Positions 1 through 5,445 of a stretch of DNA of 5,776 bases are shown here, in pieces. Position 1 is the first letter of the stretch, and every line of letters starts with the position of its first letter. The notes under the pieces are model-generated. The model made no database searches and had not been told where the DNA came from. It saw nothing but the letters and a program-made list of their open reading frames with translations. Origin of the DNA: Chloroflexota bacterium (GTDB lineage: Bacteria; Chloroflexota; UBA6077); NCBI GenBank assembly GCA_021788565.1, contig JAJYKO010000426.1:1-5776 (forward strand), given 5' to 3'. A program made the translations under genes and the position numbers.

Positions 1-26
1 CAGATACCAAGAGAGGAGGCGGCTGC

Positions 27-94
27 CTCGGTAACATTATCATTTGAGGGAACTACCCCGAAAAGTACCCCTCTCGGTAACATTTTCATTTGAG
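27..94. repeat. Two direct 22-bp repeats, possible transposon end
   Basis: Two copies of a 22-bp sequence lie at 27-48 and 73-94, 46 bp apart start to start. They begin CTCGGTAACATT and end TCATTTGAG, and differ at a single base (A39 versus T85). They are AT-rich compared with the surrounding DNA. Closely spaced direct copies of about 20 bp are typical of transposase-binding sites at the ends of elements such as the IS21 or Tn7/Mu-like groups, so this may be the end of an element lying mostly to the left of the window. No transposase gene is visible here, so the assignment is tentative. A short dyad, GAGTTG-N6-CAACTC (92-109), abuts the second copy. Confidence 0.45.
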
Positions 95-121
95 TTGACA
101 CGACAACTCTCCGCGCATAGC

Positions 122-144
122 TCCACACCCGATCAAGGTGTGGA
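122..144. other. Hairpin, 8-bp perfect stem
   Basis: TCCACACC (122-129) and GGTGTGGA (137-144) are perfect inverted repeats around a 7-base loop. No T-run follows on either strand, so it is not a standard intrinsic terminator. It lies between the left-edge direct repeats and the inverted-repeat element at 156-269. It could belong to the end structure of a mobile element; its role is unknown. Confidence 0.4.
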
Positions 145-155
145 CCCCCGGCCTA

Positions 156-269
156 TTGTAGGTGCCGGCGGCTCTGTCGGCCCGTCGCCCATGGGACAAG
201 GGATCACGCCCCACGACGAATCGCCTTCTCCACGTCCTGGCGGGCGGACACGGCGGTCCGCCCCTACAA
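156..269. repeat. MITE-like inverted-repeat element, GTAGGGGCGG family
   Basis: The element of about 114 bp starts TTGTAGG (156) and ends CCTACAA (269). Its two roughly 29-bp ends are imperfect inverted copies of each other; the left copy is more diverged. The right end contains a perfect 8-bp stem, GGGCGGAC (242-249) with GTCCGCCC (256-263), followed by CCTAC. The same GTAGGG(G)CGG-plus-hairpin end recurs at 1454-1481 and 5234-5333. The centre has no credible ORF. This looks like a small non-autonomous or REP-like dispersed repeat inserted upstream of the UroD-like gene. No target-site duplication is apparent. Confidence 0.5.
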
Positions 270-345
270 AGGAACGATGCTGCTGGAAGGGCACCCAGTT
301 GCTTCTGGCGGGACCGCGATGCTAACCTGCCCCGCGATGCTGCAT

Positions 346-353
346 AGAGGTGG
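346..353 (+). promoter_or_regulatory. Shine-Dalgarno deciding the start at 359
   Basis: AGAGGTGG (346-353) is a good ribosome-binding site 5 nt before the ATG at 359. The longer reading frame opens with a GTG at 350 that lies inside this site and therefore cannot be served by it. That favours ATG 359 as the start. A second ATG at 365, with 11-nt spacing, is less likely. Confidence 0.6.
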
Positions 354-358
354 AATGC

Positions 359-1414
359 ATGGGAATGCGTGAGGAGATAGTCCAGCGCCATGAGGCTTTC
401 TGGAAGCGTGACCCAACTGACAGGCCGATTGGCTCCTTCTGGCTCGGCAGCCGCCTGCCGGACGAACTTTACGGTGCCGCCCGGAACATTCCGGTGGGTC
501 GCGTATCGGCCGCCGACGTCCGCGTAGAGGACTTCCTGCCCGACTACGATCGGATGCAGGAGACACATGAGAGCGTCGGCGACGACGCCTTCTGGGCAGC
601 CTCCCCATTCTTCGGACTTCCCTGGGTGGAGGCAATCCTCGGATGCCCGGTCTACTATTCAGGGGAGACCTTCTGGGCGGACCCAATCTGGCCCGAGTGG
701 CCGCGAGAGATCGATCTGCCTACCCCGGAGGGCGCTGCCTGGCTAGAGAAGCTGCTGGAGTTCACGCGTGCGCTGGTGAAGCGGGCCGATGGGCGCTATG
801 CGGTCGCCCCTACCCTCATGCGCGGGCCTTCCGACCTGGCGGCTGCCGTCAGGGGCCACCAGTCGATGATCTATGATCTCTACGACCATCCAGAAGAGTT
901 AGGTCAACTGCTGGATCTCGCCACCGACGTCTGGATCGACGTCGCCCGCCGTCAGCTCGATGCAATCCCACCCATCGCCGGCGGCTACGTCTCCAACTTC
1001 TACCGGATCTGGGCCCCCGATCGGGTCGTCCTCACCCAGGAGGATGCCTCGGCCTCCTATTCCCCGGCGCTCTTCCGACGACACCTGCTGCCCGCCGACC
1101 GGCGCATCTCGGACGCCTTCCCCTACTCGATCATGCACGTCCACTCTCCCACCGTATGGCCGGTGGAGCAGTGGCTGGAGATCGACTCCCTGTCCTGCAT
1201 CGAGATCAACTACGACAACAACGGTCCACGCTTGCCCGAACTGCTGCCGATCCTGAGGAAGGTCCAGGAGGCGAAGCCGCTGGTAATCCGAGGAGAGCTG
1301 ACCGTCGAGGAGATCGCGTGGACCAGGCGGGAGTTGTCGCCTCGAGGCCTGCTGCTCAACCTGGTGGCGATGTCCGTTGAGGAGGCGCGAACGCTGATGG
1401 CGGCGCTCAGGTGA
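359..1414 (+). CDS. Uroporphyrinogen decarboxylase superfamily protein, likely corrinoid-methyltransferase-like
   Basis: The gene encodes 351 residues from ATG 359. The fold family is recognised from the N-terminal pattern RHEAFWKRDPTDRPIG, the QEDASASYSP stretch near residue 227, the late strand-end motif HVHS (H260, H262) followed by IEINYDNNGP, and a C-terminal RGELTVEEI...SPRGLLLNLV block. It lacks the RQAGRY signature of true heme-pathway HemE, so it is unlikely to decarboxylate uroporphyrinogen. Relatives in the MtaA/CmuA branch are zinc-dependent cytosolic methyltransferases that move methyl groups between corrinoid proteins and thiols, with an H-x-C ligand pair; here the pair reads H-x-H. 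No corrinoid protein or methyltransferase partner is adjacent, and the gene stands alone, so substrate and pathway are unknown. The family call is firm, the function open. Confidence 0.8.
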   Translation: MGMREEIVQRHEAFWKRDPTDRPIGSFWLGSRLPDELYGAARNIPVGRVSAADVRVEDFLPDYDRMQETHESVGDDAFWAASPFFGLPWVEAILGCPVYYSGETFWADPIWPEWPREIDLPTPEGAAWLEKLLEFTRALVKRADGRYAVAPTLMRGPSDLAAAVRGHQSMIYDLYDHPEELGQLLDLATDVWIDVARRQLDAIPPIAGGYVSNFYRIWAPDRVVLTQEDASASYSPALFRRHLLPADRRISDAFPYSIMHVHSPTVWPVEQWLEIDSLSCIEINYDNNGPRLPELLPILRKVQEAKPLVIRGELTVEEIAWTRRELSPRGLLLNLVAMSVEEARTLMAALR

Positions 1415-1666
1415 GACAATTCCAAACTTGGCAACTTGGTTGGGCTCGCCCAAGTAGGGGCGGCTCGCGAGCCGCCCCTACGTCGCCCTTCTGGGCTCAG
1501 TCCCAGCCCGATAGGGCTTCGTATTCTCAGCGTGGTCGCTTCAGCGCCGCGCTACCTGGTCAGGGCTACCTTTGCTCGGATCGGGACGCTCCCGCAGAGG
1601 TGCCGCGCCATTTGGCGGGTACGGCAGGTGCAGATGCGGAGGTGAAAATCGCCGAGGCGTGCAACC
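1415..1666. other. Intergenic spacer with palindrome and small hairpin
   Basis: No credible gene lies in these 252 bases. They hold the 28-bp palindrome (1454-1481, listed separately) and a small hairpin, AGCCC-GATA-GGGCT (1504-1517). A strong but poorly placed Shine-Dalgarno, GGAGGTG, lies at 1638-1644, 22 nt ahead of the next gene's start. I see no convincing -35/-10 pair for the MpaB gene. Confidence 0.5.
1454..1481. repeat. Perfect 28-bp palindrome, possible terminator
   Basis: The two 14-base halves, GTAGGGGCGGCTCG and its exact complement, meet with no spacer. The transcript would fold into a GC-rich stem starting 39 nt after the UroD-like stop codon. No T-run follows, so it is not a canonical intrinsic terminator, though such a stem may still stop transcription or protect the mRNA 3' end. 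The outer GTAGGGGCGG matches the ends of the elements at 156-269 and 5234-5333, so it is best read as the shortest member of that repeat family. Confidence 0.6.
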
Positions 1667-2587
1667 GTGAGAATACAGATCGATATCAGAGTACGGGACG
1701 CGGGCGAAAAGGATAGACCCGCAAGTTCCGGCAGGCATGAGACTAGACTCAGCCGAGAGGGCCTGTTCGCCGACGACAGCGCGCTGCGCAGGGTCATGAG
1801 GGAGTCCGTCGGGCTGCTCGGGGGAGGACGCGGTCTCCTGATGCAGATCGCCCACCCCATGGTGGCAGCCGGCGTGGCGGACCACAGCAGCTTCAAGAGC
1901 GACCCGATGGGCAGGCTCCAGCGCACCATGGATATCACTCTGGGCATCATCCTCGGTGATCGGGAGCACGCGGAGGAGACCCTGCGCCGGTTTCACGCCA
2001 TCCACGGCCGCGTCAAAGGGCAGCTCGGCCACGATGCCGGCCCTTACCCGGCGGGCACACCCTACTTCGCCCACGACCCGGCCCTGAAGCTGTGGGTGCA
2101 CGCGACCCTCATACAAACCATCCTCATGGTTTACGAGCGGTTCGTGAGGCCCCTCTCGCCCCGCGATAGGCGGAGCTACTACGAGGATTCGACCGTTCTG
2201 GCCAGGCGCTTCGGGATCCCGGAAGGAATGATCCCACCCACCTTGGAGGAGCTCGACGCCTACATCGACGGAATGGTGAACGGCGATACCCTCGCTGTCA
2301 CCGAGACCACTCGCGACCTCGCCCAGCACATTCTCTATCCCGACGTGTGGATCGTTCCCCGAACGGCAGGTCCCATCGCGCGCTTCGTCACGGCCGGGCT
2401 GCTGCCGGAGCGTCTGCGGGAAGCCTACGGCTTCGAATGGAACGCGGGTAAGCAGGCGCTGCTGGACCAGATCAGCCGCGGCTCACGGCTGATGATCCCC
2501 CTCACTCCGTCATGGCTTCGGATCGTACCCCACGCCGGCGGCGGCCAGCTTCTCGACTGGGTGATACAACATGAAAGGCGAGTGTGA
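1667..2587 (+). CDS. MpaB/DUF2236 oxygenase-family protein
   Basis: The 306-residue protein carries the diagnostic family block GGGRGLLMQIAHP (52-64), followed by VAAGVADHSSF (68-76), DPMGRLQRT (79-87), and later WVHATLIQT (143-151) with VYERF (155-159). The DUF2236 family includes the heme-b latex-clearing rubber oxygenase Lcp and the fungal oxygenase MpaB. H63, H73 and H145 are visible conserved-type histidines, one of which may bind heme, but I cannot assign which. No signal peptide is evident, unlike secreted Lcp, so a cytosolic or membrane-associated oxygenase is more likely; the substrate is unknown. The start is the GTG at 1667, the only initiator codon after the in-frame TGA at 1643. 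A weak GAGG (1654-1657) lies 9 nt upstream. The first 30 or so residues look unconserved, so a later start is possible. The gene appears to be transcribed alone. Confidence 0.82.
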   Translation: MRIQIDIRVRDAGEKDRPASSGRHETRLSREGLFADDSALRRVMRESVGLLGGGRGLLMQIAHPMVAAGVADHSSFKSDPMGRLQRTMDITLGIILGDREHAEETLRRFHAIHGRVKGQLGHDAGPYPAGTPYFAHDPALKLWVHATLIQTILMVYERFVRPLSPRDRRSYYEDSTVLARRFGIPEGMIPPTLEELDAYIDGMVNGDTLAVTETTRDLAQHILYPDVWIVPRTAGPIARFVTAGLLPERLREAYGFEWNAGKQALLDQISRGSRLMIPLTPSWLRIVPHAGGGQLLDWVIQHERRV

Positions 2588-2683
2588 GTCGCAGGTCTGC
2601 GGTTAGCAGCTTCCAGCTCTCGGCCCCGCCTCTCTTCGCCAACGCCGACCGAGATTGACCACCCCGTCCGAGATCCCCCTCCC

Positions 2684-2712
2684 TTGCAAAATAGATATCA
2701 TATTGATATAAT
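2684..2712 (+). promoter_or_regulatory. Sigma70-type promoter of the acyltransferase gene
   Basis: TTGCAA (2684-2689) and a perfect TATAAT (2707-2712) are separated by exactly 17 bp. Transcription should start near 2719, giving a short leader before the ribosome-binding site GAGGGAGG (2728-2735). The spacer and the start of the -10 are covered by the dyad at 2694-2710, so a protein bound there should block RNA polymerase. Confidence 0.7.
2694..2710. promoter_or_regulatory. Operator copy 1: GATATCA-N3-TGATATA
   Basis: GATATCATATTGATATA is a dyad with 6-bp perfect arms (ATATCA/TGATAT) around a 3-bp centre, lying in the promoter spacer and overlapping the first four bases of the -10. The same dyad, with a different centre, occurs at 3917-3933 before the SPFH gene. 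The position suggests repression by a dimeric DNA-binding protein. The regulator is not identified. Confidence 0.65.
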
Positions 2713-2741
2713 TCTGGCATTCGCAGCGAGGGAGGCGTCGT

Positions 2742-3905
2742 ATGATTGCCGAGGCCGTGCGCAAAGATACAGAAACCCGTCTCGTTTTCGTGGATCACCT
2801 CAGGGTCGCGCTGATCACCCTCGTGGTGCTGCACCACCTGTCCGTCATCTACGCGGCCAACACCAGCTTCTACTACCTGGAGCCAGCGTACCACGACGTC
2901 GTGGCGATTGTAGTCCTGGTGGTCTTTCAGCTCTTCAACCAGGCCTACTTCATGGGCTTCTTCTTTCTGATCTCTGGGTACTTTACCCCCAGCTCCTTCG
3001 ACCGCAAGGGGGCAGGGACCTTCCTCAAGGACCGGCTGCTCCGCCTCGGCATCCCGACGATTGCATTCATGTTCGTGCTCGGCCCCATAGCGTCTATCGG
3101 GATCTACCAGATGCCGGCAGAGCTGACCCACATCACGACGCCCCTCACCTGGCAGCAGTACCCCGGGTTGATCGGGATCGGGCCGATGTGGTTCGTCGCG
3201 ATGCTGCTCGTCTTTGACTTCGGCTACGCGGTCTGGCGGCTGGCGACTCGAAACCGCTCCCCTTATCCACAGGGCGACTCCGCGCTGCCCAGCTATCGGG
3301 TGATAGGCGTATTCGTCCTGGCACTGGCGCTGGCAAGCTATCTGATCCGGATCCCGTTGCCGCTGGGGACCTACTGGCCACAGACGGGAGTAATCAACTT
3401 TCCCTCCCTGGCCTACTTCCCCCAGTACCTCAGTTTCTTCATCATCGGCATCATCGCGTCTCGCCGAAACTGGTTCCAGACCATCCCGAGCTCGATGGGG
3501 AAGCGGGGTTTGGGAGTGGCGATCACGGCGACGGTCGTGCTGTTCCCGATCGCGATCAGCCCCAAGCTAGAATCCTCGGGGGCTTTTCTCGGTGGAGGGC
3601 ACTGGCAGTCCGGGGTCTACGCACTGTGGGACTCCACCTTCTCGGTCGGGCTTTGCCTGGGGCTGATCGTGCTCTTTCATAGCTTCCTCAACCACCAGGG
3701 AAAGCTCGGGTCACTCCTGTCCCGGCAGGCTTTCACCGTATACATCACCCACGCTCCGGTCATCGTCCTGCTCGCCCTCGCGCTGCGCGGGATCCACACC
3801 GAGCAGCTACTTAAATTCGGCCTGGCCGCGGTGATCGGGGTCCCGCTTTGCTTCGCGGTCGCCTACCTGGTTCGAAGAATTCCGCTCGCAGCGCGGATCC
3901 TGTGA
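2742..3905 (+). CDS. Acyltransferase family 3 integral membrane protein
   Basis: The 387-residue protein is mostly hydrophobic, with about ten predicted membrane segments (roughly 21-37, 55-80, 104-122, 147-167, 187-205, 226-240, 257-273, 297-314, 329-349, 358-376). Family landmarks are the N-terminal FVDHLRVALITLVVLHH, with H31/H32 at the usual catalytic-histidine position, then FFFLISGYF (73-81), FLKDRLLRLGIPT (94-106), GPMWFVAMLLVF (147-158) and the late SRQAFTVYITHAP (327-339). The length fits the OafA/OpgC (MdoC) class, which moves acyl groups (acetyl, succinyl and similar) across the inner membrane onto surface glycans, lipids or antibiotics. The acceptor cannot be told. The start at ATG 2742 is supported by GAGGGAGG 6 nt upstream. 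The gene has its own promoter and shares an operator with the SPFH operon 66 bp downstream, which suggests an envelope role. Confidence 0.85.
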   Translation: MIAEAVRKDTETRLVFVDHLRVALITLVVLHHLSVIYAANTSFYYLEPAYHDVVAIVVLVVFQLFNQAYFMGFFFLISGYFTPSSFDRKGAGTFLKDRLLRLGIPTIAFMFVLGPIASIGIYQMPAELTHITTPLTWQQYPGLIGIGPMWFVAMLLVFDFGYAVWRLATRNRSPYPQGDSALPSYRVIGVFVLALALASYLIRIPLPLGTYWPQTGVINFPSLAYFPQYLSFFIIGIIASRRNWFQTIPSSMGKRGLGVAITATVVLFPIAISPKLESSGAFLGGGHWQSGVYALWDSTFSVGLCLGLIVLFHSFLNHQGKLGSLLSRQAFTVYITHAPVIVLLALALRGIHTEQLLKFGLAAVIGVPLCFAVAYLVRRIPLAARIL

Positions 3906-3916
3906 GCACGCGCATT

Positions 3917-3933
3917 GATATCACCGTGATATA
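3917..3933. promoter_or_regulatory. Operator copy 2: GATATCA-N3-TGATATA
   Basis: GATATCACCGTGATATA matches operator copy 1 at all 14 arm positions and differs only in the 3-bp centre; here the perfect dyad extends to 7 bp (ATATCAC/GTGATAT). It lies between the acyltransferase stop codon and the SPFH start. Its right end overlaps the -10 exactly as in copy 1. Confidence 0.65.
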
Positions 3934-3935
3934 CT
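3930..3935 (+). promoter_or_regulatory. Putative -10 of the SPFH-RHH operon
   Basis: TATACT (3930-3935) matches the -10 consensus at 5 of 6 positions and begins 13 bp after the start of operator copy 2, the same phase as in the acyltransferase promoter. At 17-bp spacing the -35 region (3907-3912) is CACGCG, which does not match consensus, so this promoter may be weak, need an activator or use another sigma factor. Transcription would start near 3942, ahead of AAGGAGGA (3959-3966). Confidence 0.5.
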
Positions 3936-3971
3936 GATTCTGCCGATCGCCCCAGCACAAGGAGGACTACG

Positions 3972-4892
3972 ATGGGCACAAACGACACGAATAGGACTAC
4001 ACTCGACGGGGCCGCACAGCACGAAAAAGAACGGCTGATGGATGGGGTGGACGGCATGCCGATGATCGCCGTCGGCCTGGTCGCCGCGGTCGCCTTCGTG
4101 GCGACTATCACCAATCCTGGCTTGTTCGCGGTCCGGCCCCTGTCGAACCTCGTACACCTCATACTTATCCTCATCGCCGCGGCGGCCTTTGCCGGCCTGA
4201 CGCCGGTTGCACTGGGCGAAGCTCGCGTGATACAGCTGTTCGGCCACTACAGCGGGACGATCCGCACGAGCGGCCTCCGCTGGGTGAATCCGTTCGCCAG
4301 GCGGCGCAAGGTGTCCACCCGGATCCGTAACCATGAGACGGCCGTGGCAAAGGTCAACGACGCCGACGGCAATCCCATCGAGATCGCCGCCGTGGTGGTC
4401 TGGCGCGTCGAGGACACGGCTCAGGCTATGTACGAGGTGGACAGCTTCGTGGAGTTCGTCGGCATCCAGGCCGAGACCGCCGTCCGGCACATCGCCACCA
4501 CCTACCCATACGATAGCTACGGCAGCGGGCAGCTTTCGTTGCGGGAGAACGCCGAGGAGATCACCAGCAAGCTGTCCGCCGAAATCGCCGCTCGGGTAGC
4601 CGCGGCCGGGGTGAAGGTCATCGAGTCGCGGATTACTCGCCTGGCTTACGCTCCGGAGATCGCGATGGCGATGCTGAGGCGCCAGCAGGCCGGAGCCATC
4701 GTAGCCGCTCGTCAGCGAATCGTGGAGGGGGCAGTCGGGATGGTCGACCTGGCTTTGCGGCGGCTCGAGGAGCAGGACATCGTGGAACTGGACATGGAGC
4801 GCAAGGCAACCATGGTGTCCAACCTGCTCGTCGTGCTGTGCAGCGATCACCCCGCACAGCCTGTCGTGAACACCGGCACGCTCTATCAGTGA
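3972..4892 (+). CDS. SPFH/band-7 domain membrane protein
   Basis: The 306-residue protein has a charged N-terminus, two membrane segments (about 30-48 and 58-79), and then an SPFH domain from about residue 82 to 250. Visible landmarks are [21 protein letters not shown] (82-102), WVNPF (104-108), the [19 protein letters not shown] strand pair (130-148) and [10 protein letters not shown] (172-181), then an Ala/Glu-rich helical stretch and a conserved-looking tail ending [13 protein letters not shown] proteins (stomatin, prohibitin, flotillin types) form oligomeric rings or cages on membranes and organise lipids or control membrane proteases. No NfeD-type partner is present; the gene is instead followed after 22 bp by a ribbon-helix-helix gene, an arrangement I associate with this SPFH subfamily. 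The start at ATG 3972 has an excellent AAGGAGGA 5 nt upstream. Regulation is probably through operator copy 2. Confidence 0.87.
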   Translation: MGTNDTNRTTLDGAAQHEKERLMDGVDGMPMIAVGLVAAVAFVATITNPGLFAVRPLSNLVHLILILIAAAAFAGLTPVALGEARVIQLFGHYSGTIRTSGLRWVNPFARRRKVSTRIRNHETAVAKVNDADGNPIEIAAVVVWRVEDTAQAMYEVDSFVEFVGIQAETAVRHIATTYPYDSYGSGQLSLRENAEEITSKLSAEIAARVAAAGVKVIESRITRLAYAPEIAMAMLRRQQAGAIVAARQRIVEGAVGMVDLALRRLEEQDIVELDMERKATMVSNLLVVLCSDHPAQPVVNTGTLYQ

Positions 4893-4914
4893 TCACCAGG
4901 TGGAGTAACGCCCC

Positions 4915-5184
4915 ATGACCGAGCGAAAGAGCATCCTGCTCAGATTGGATCCCGCCGTCCACGATGCACTGGCCCACTGGGCAGCCGACGAGCTTCGAAG
5001 CACGAACGCTCAGGTCGAGTTCCTCCTGCGGCGCGCGCTCGCCGAGGCCGGCCGGCTGCCCAGCAACGCCGGCCACATGCGAAGGCGTGGCCGCCCACCC
5101 AAGGCGGAGGGCGAGCGCGACGCCGGCGAGGGCGATCAGGAAGCCCTGGCAGGCGCCGTCGAGGCCTCCCACAGAGGCGTGTAG
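4915..5184 (+). CDS. Arc-like ribbon-helix-helix DNA-binding protein with AT-hook-like tail
   Basis: The 89-residue protein begins with a ribbon-helix-helix fold: a beta strand RKSILLRL (4-11), helix A after P13 (about 13-27) and helix B from about 30 to 46 (TNAQVEFLLRRALAEAGR). By alignment with Arc, S6, L8 and R10 would face the major groove in the dimer's two-stranded sheet. The tail carries RRRGRPPK (56-63), whose GRP core matches an AT-hook, a motif that binds AT-rich minor grooves; the last 25 residues are charged and probably disordered. The gene follows the SPFH gene by 22 bp with its own AGGTGGAG (4898-4905), so the two are probably one transcript. It could be an autoregulator or an antitoxin-like protein; no toxin gene is adjacent. 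Its DNA target is not shown by the sequence. Confidence 0.8.
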   Translation: MTERKSILLRLDPAVHDALAHWAADELRSTNAQVEFLLRRALAEAGRLPSNAGHMRRRGRPPKAEGERDAGEGDQEALAGAVEASHRGV

Positions 5185-5233
5185 ATCCGATTTCGCCTCC
5201 ATTCCATGCTGCGCCGTTCCCCAAATCCGATAC

Positions 5234-5333
5234 CGTAGGGCGGGCGCGACGCTGTGCTCGCTCGCGTCACCTGTGCCCCGCCGCAAAACGACGGATGACG
5301 AGCGGACGGCCGGGCATGAAACCCTGCCCTACG
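5234..5333. repeat. MITE-like inverted-repeat element, second large copy
   Basis: The roughly 100-bp element begins CGTAGGGCGGG (5234) and ends CCCTGCCCTACG (5333), imperfect inverted copies of each other. The left end continues into a nested hairpin: GGCGGG (5239-5244) pairs with CCCGCC (5277-5282), and GACGC (5248-5252) with GCGTC (5264-5268). The right end has a GGGC/GCCC stem within GGGCATGAAACCCTGCCC. The ends resemble those at 156-269 and 1454-1481. It sits between the RHH gene and the MFS remnant, in DNA without a credible gene, and might also act as a terminator for the SPFH-RHH operon. Confidence 0.5.
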
Positions 5334-5445
5334 AGAGAACGACGCTGCCGTCTCGCTCACGCTCTGTCCTCGCCAACTGCCTGGCGGCGACTGAATACCC
5401 GTTCCTCCCTGGCGACCTCCGCATGTCCGGTCGAACCTTGAGGCG

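Noticed and set aside
299..327. TTGCTT ... CTAACC as a promoter for the UroD-like gene
   Set aside because: The -10 match is poor at every reasonable spacing; not better than chance.
86..568. Long minus-strand frames (86-568 and 264-686) across the left region and the UroD-like gene start
   Set aside because: The translations are Arg/Pro-rich with no recognisable family and overlap a well-supported gene on the opposite strand; they are typical GC-rich shadows.
1682..1688. GATATCA just after the MpaB start, and another at 1931-1937, as further operator copies
   Set aside because: Each has only the left half; the partner TGATATA is absent at the 3-bp spacing, and single 7-mers are expected by chance.
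1541..2329. A 262-residue minus-strand frame opposite the MpaB gene
   Set aside because: It is antisense to conserved DUF2236 sequence and reads as low-information Gly/Val/His-rich protein.
2590..2601. CGCAG-GT-CTGCG after the MpaB stop as an intrinsic terminator
   Set aside because: The stem is short, the loop too tight and no T-run follows.
3921..4850. A 309-residue minus-strand frame opposite the SPFH gene
   Set aside because: It mirrors the codon bias of the SPFH gene, which has clear domain motifs and a strong ribosome site; the antisense product has none.
4915..5184. RHH gene as the antitoxin of a toxin-antitoxin pair
   Set aside because: No toxin-sized gene (RelE, PIN, MazF-like) adjoins it; the partner is an SPFH protein of a known membrane family.
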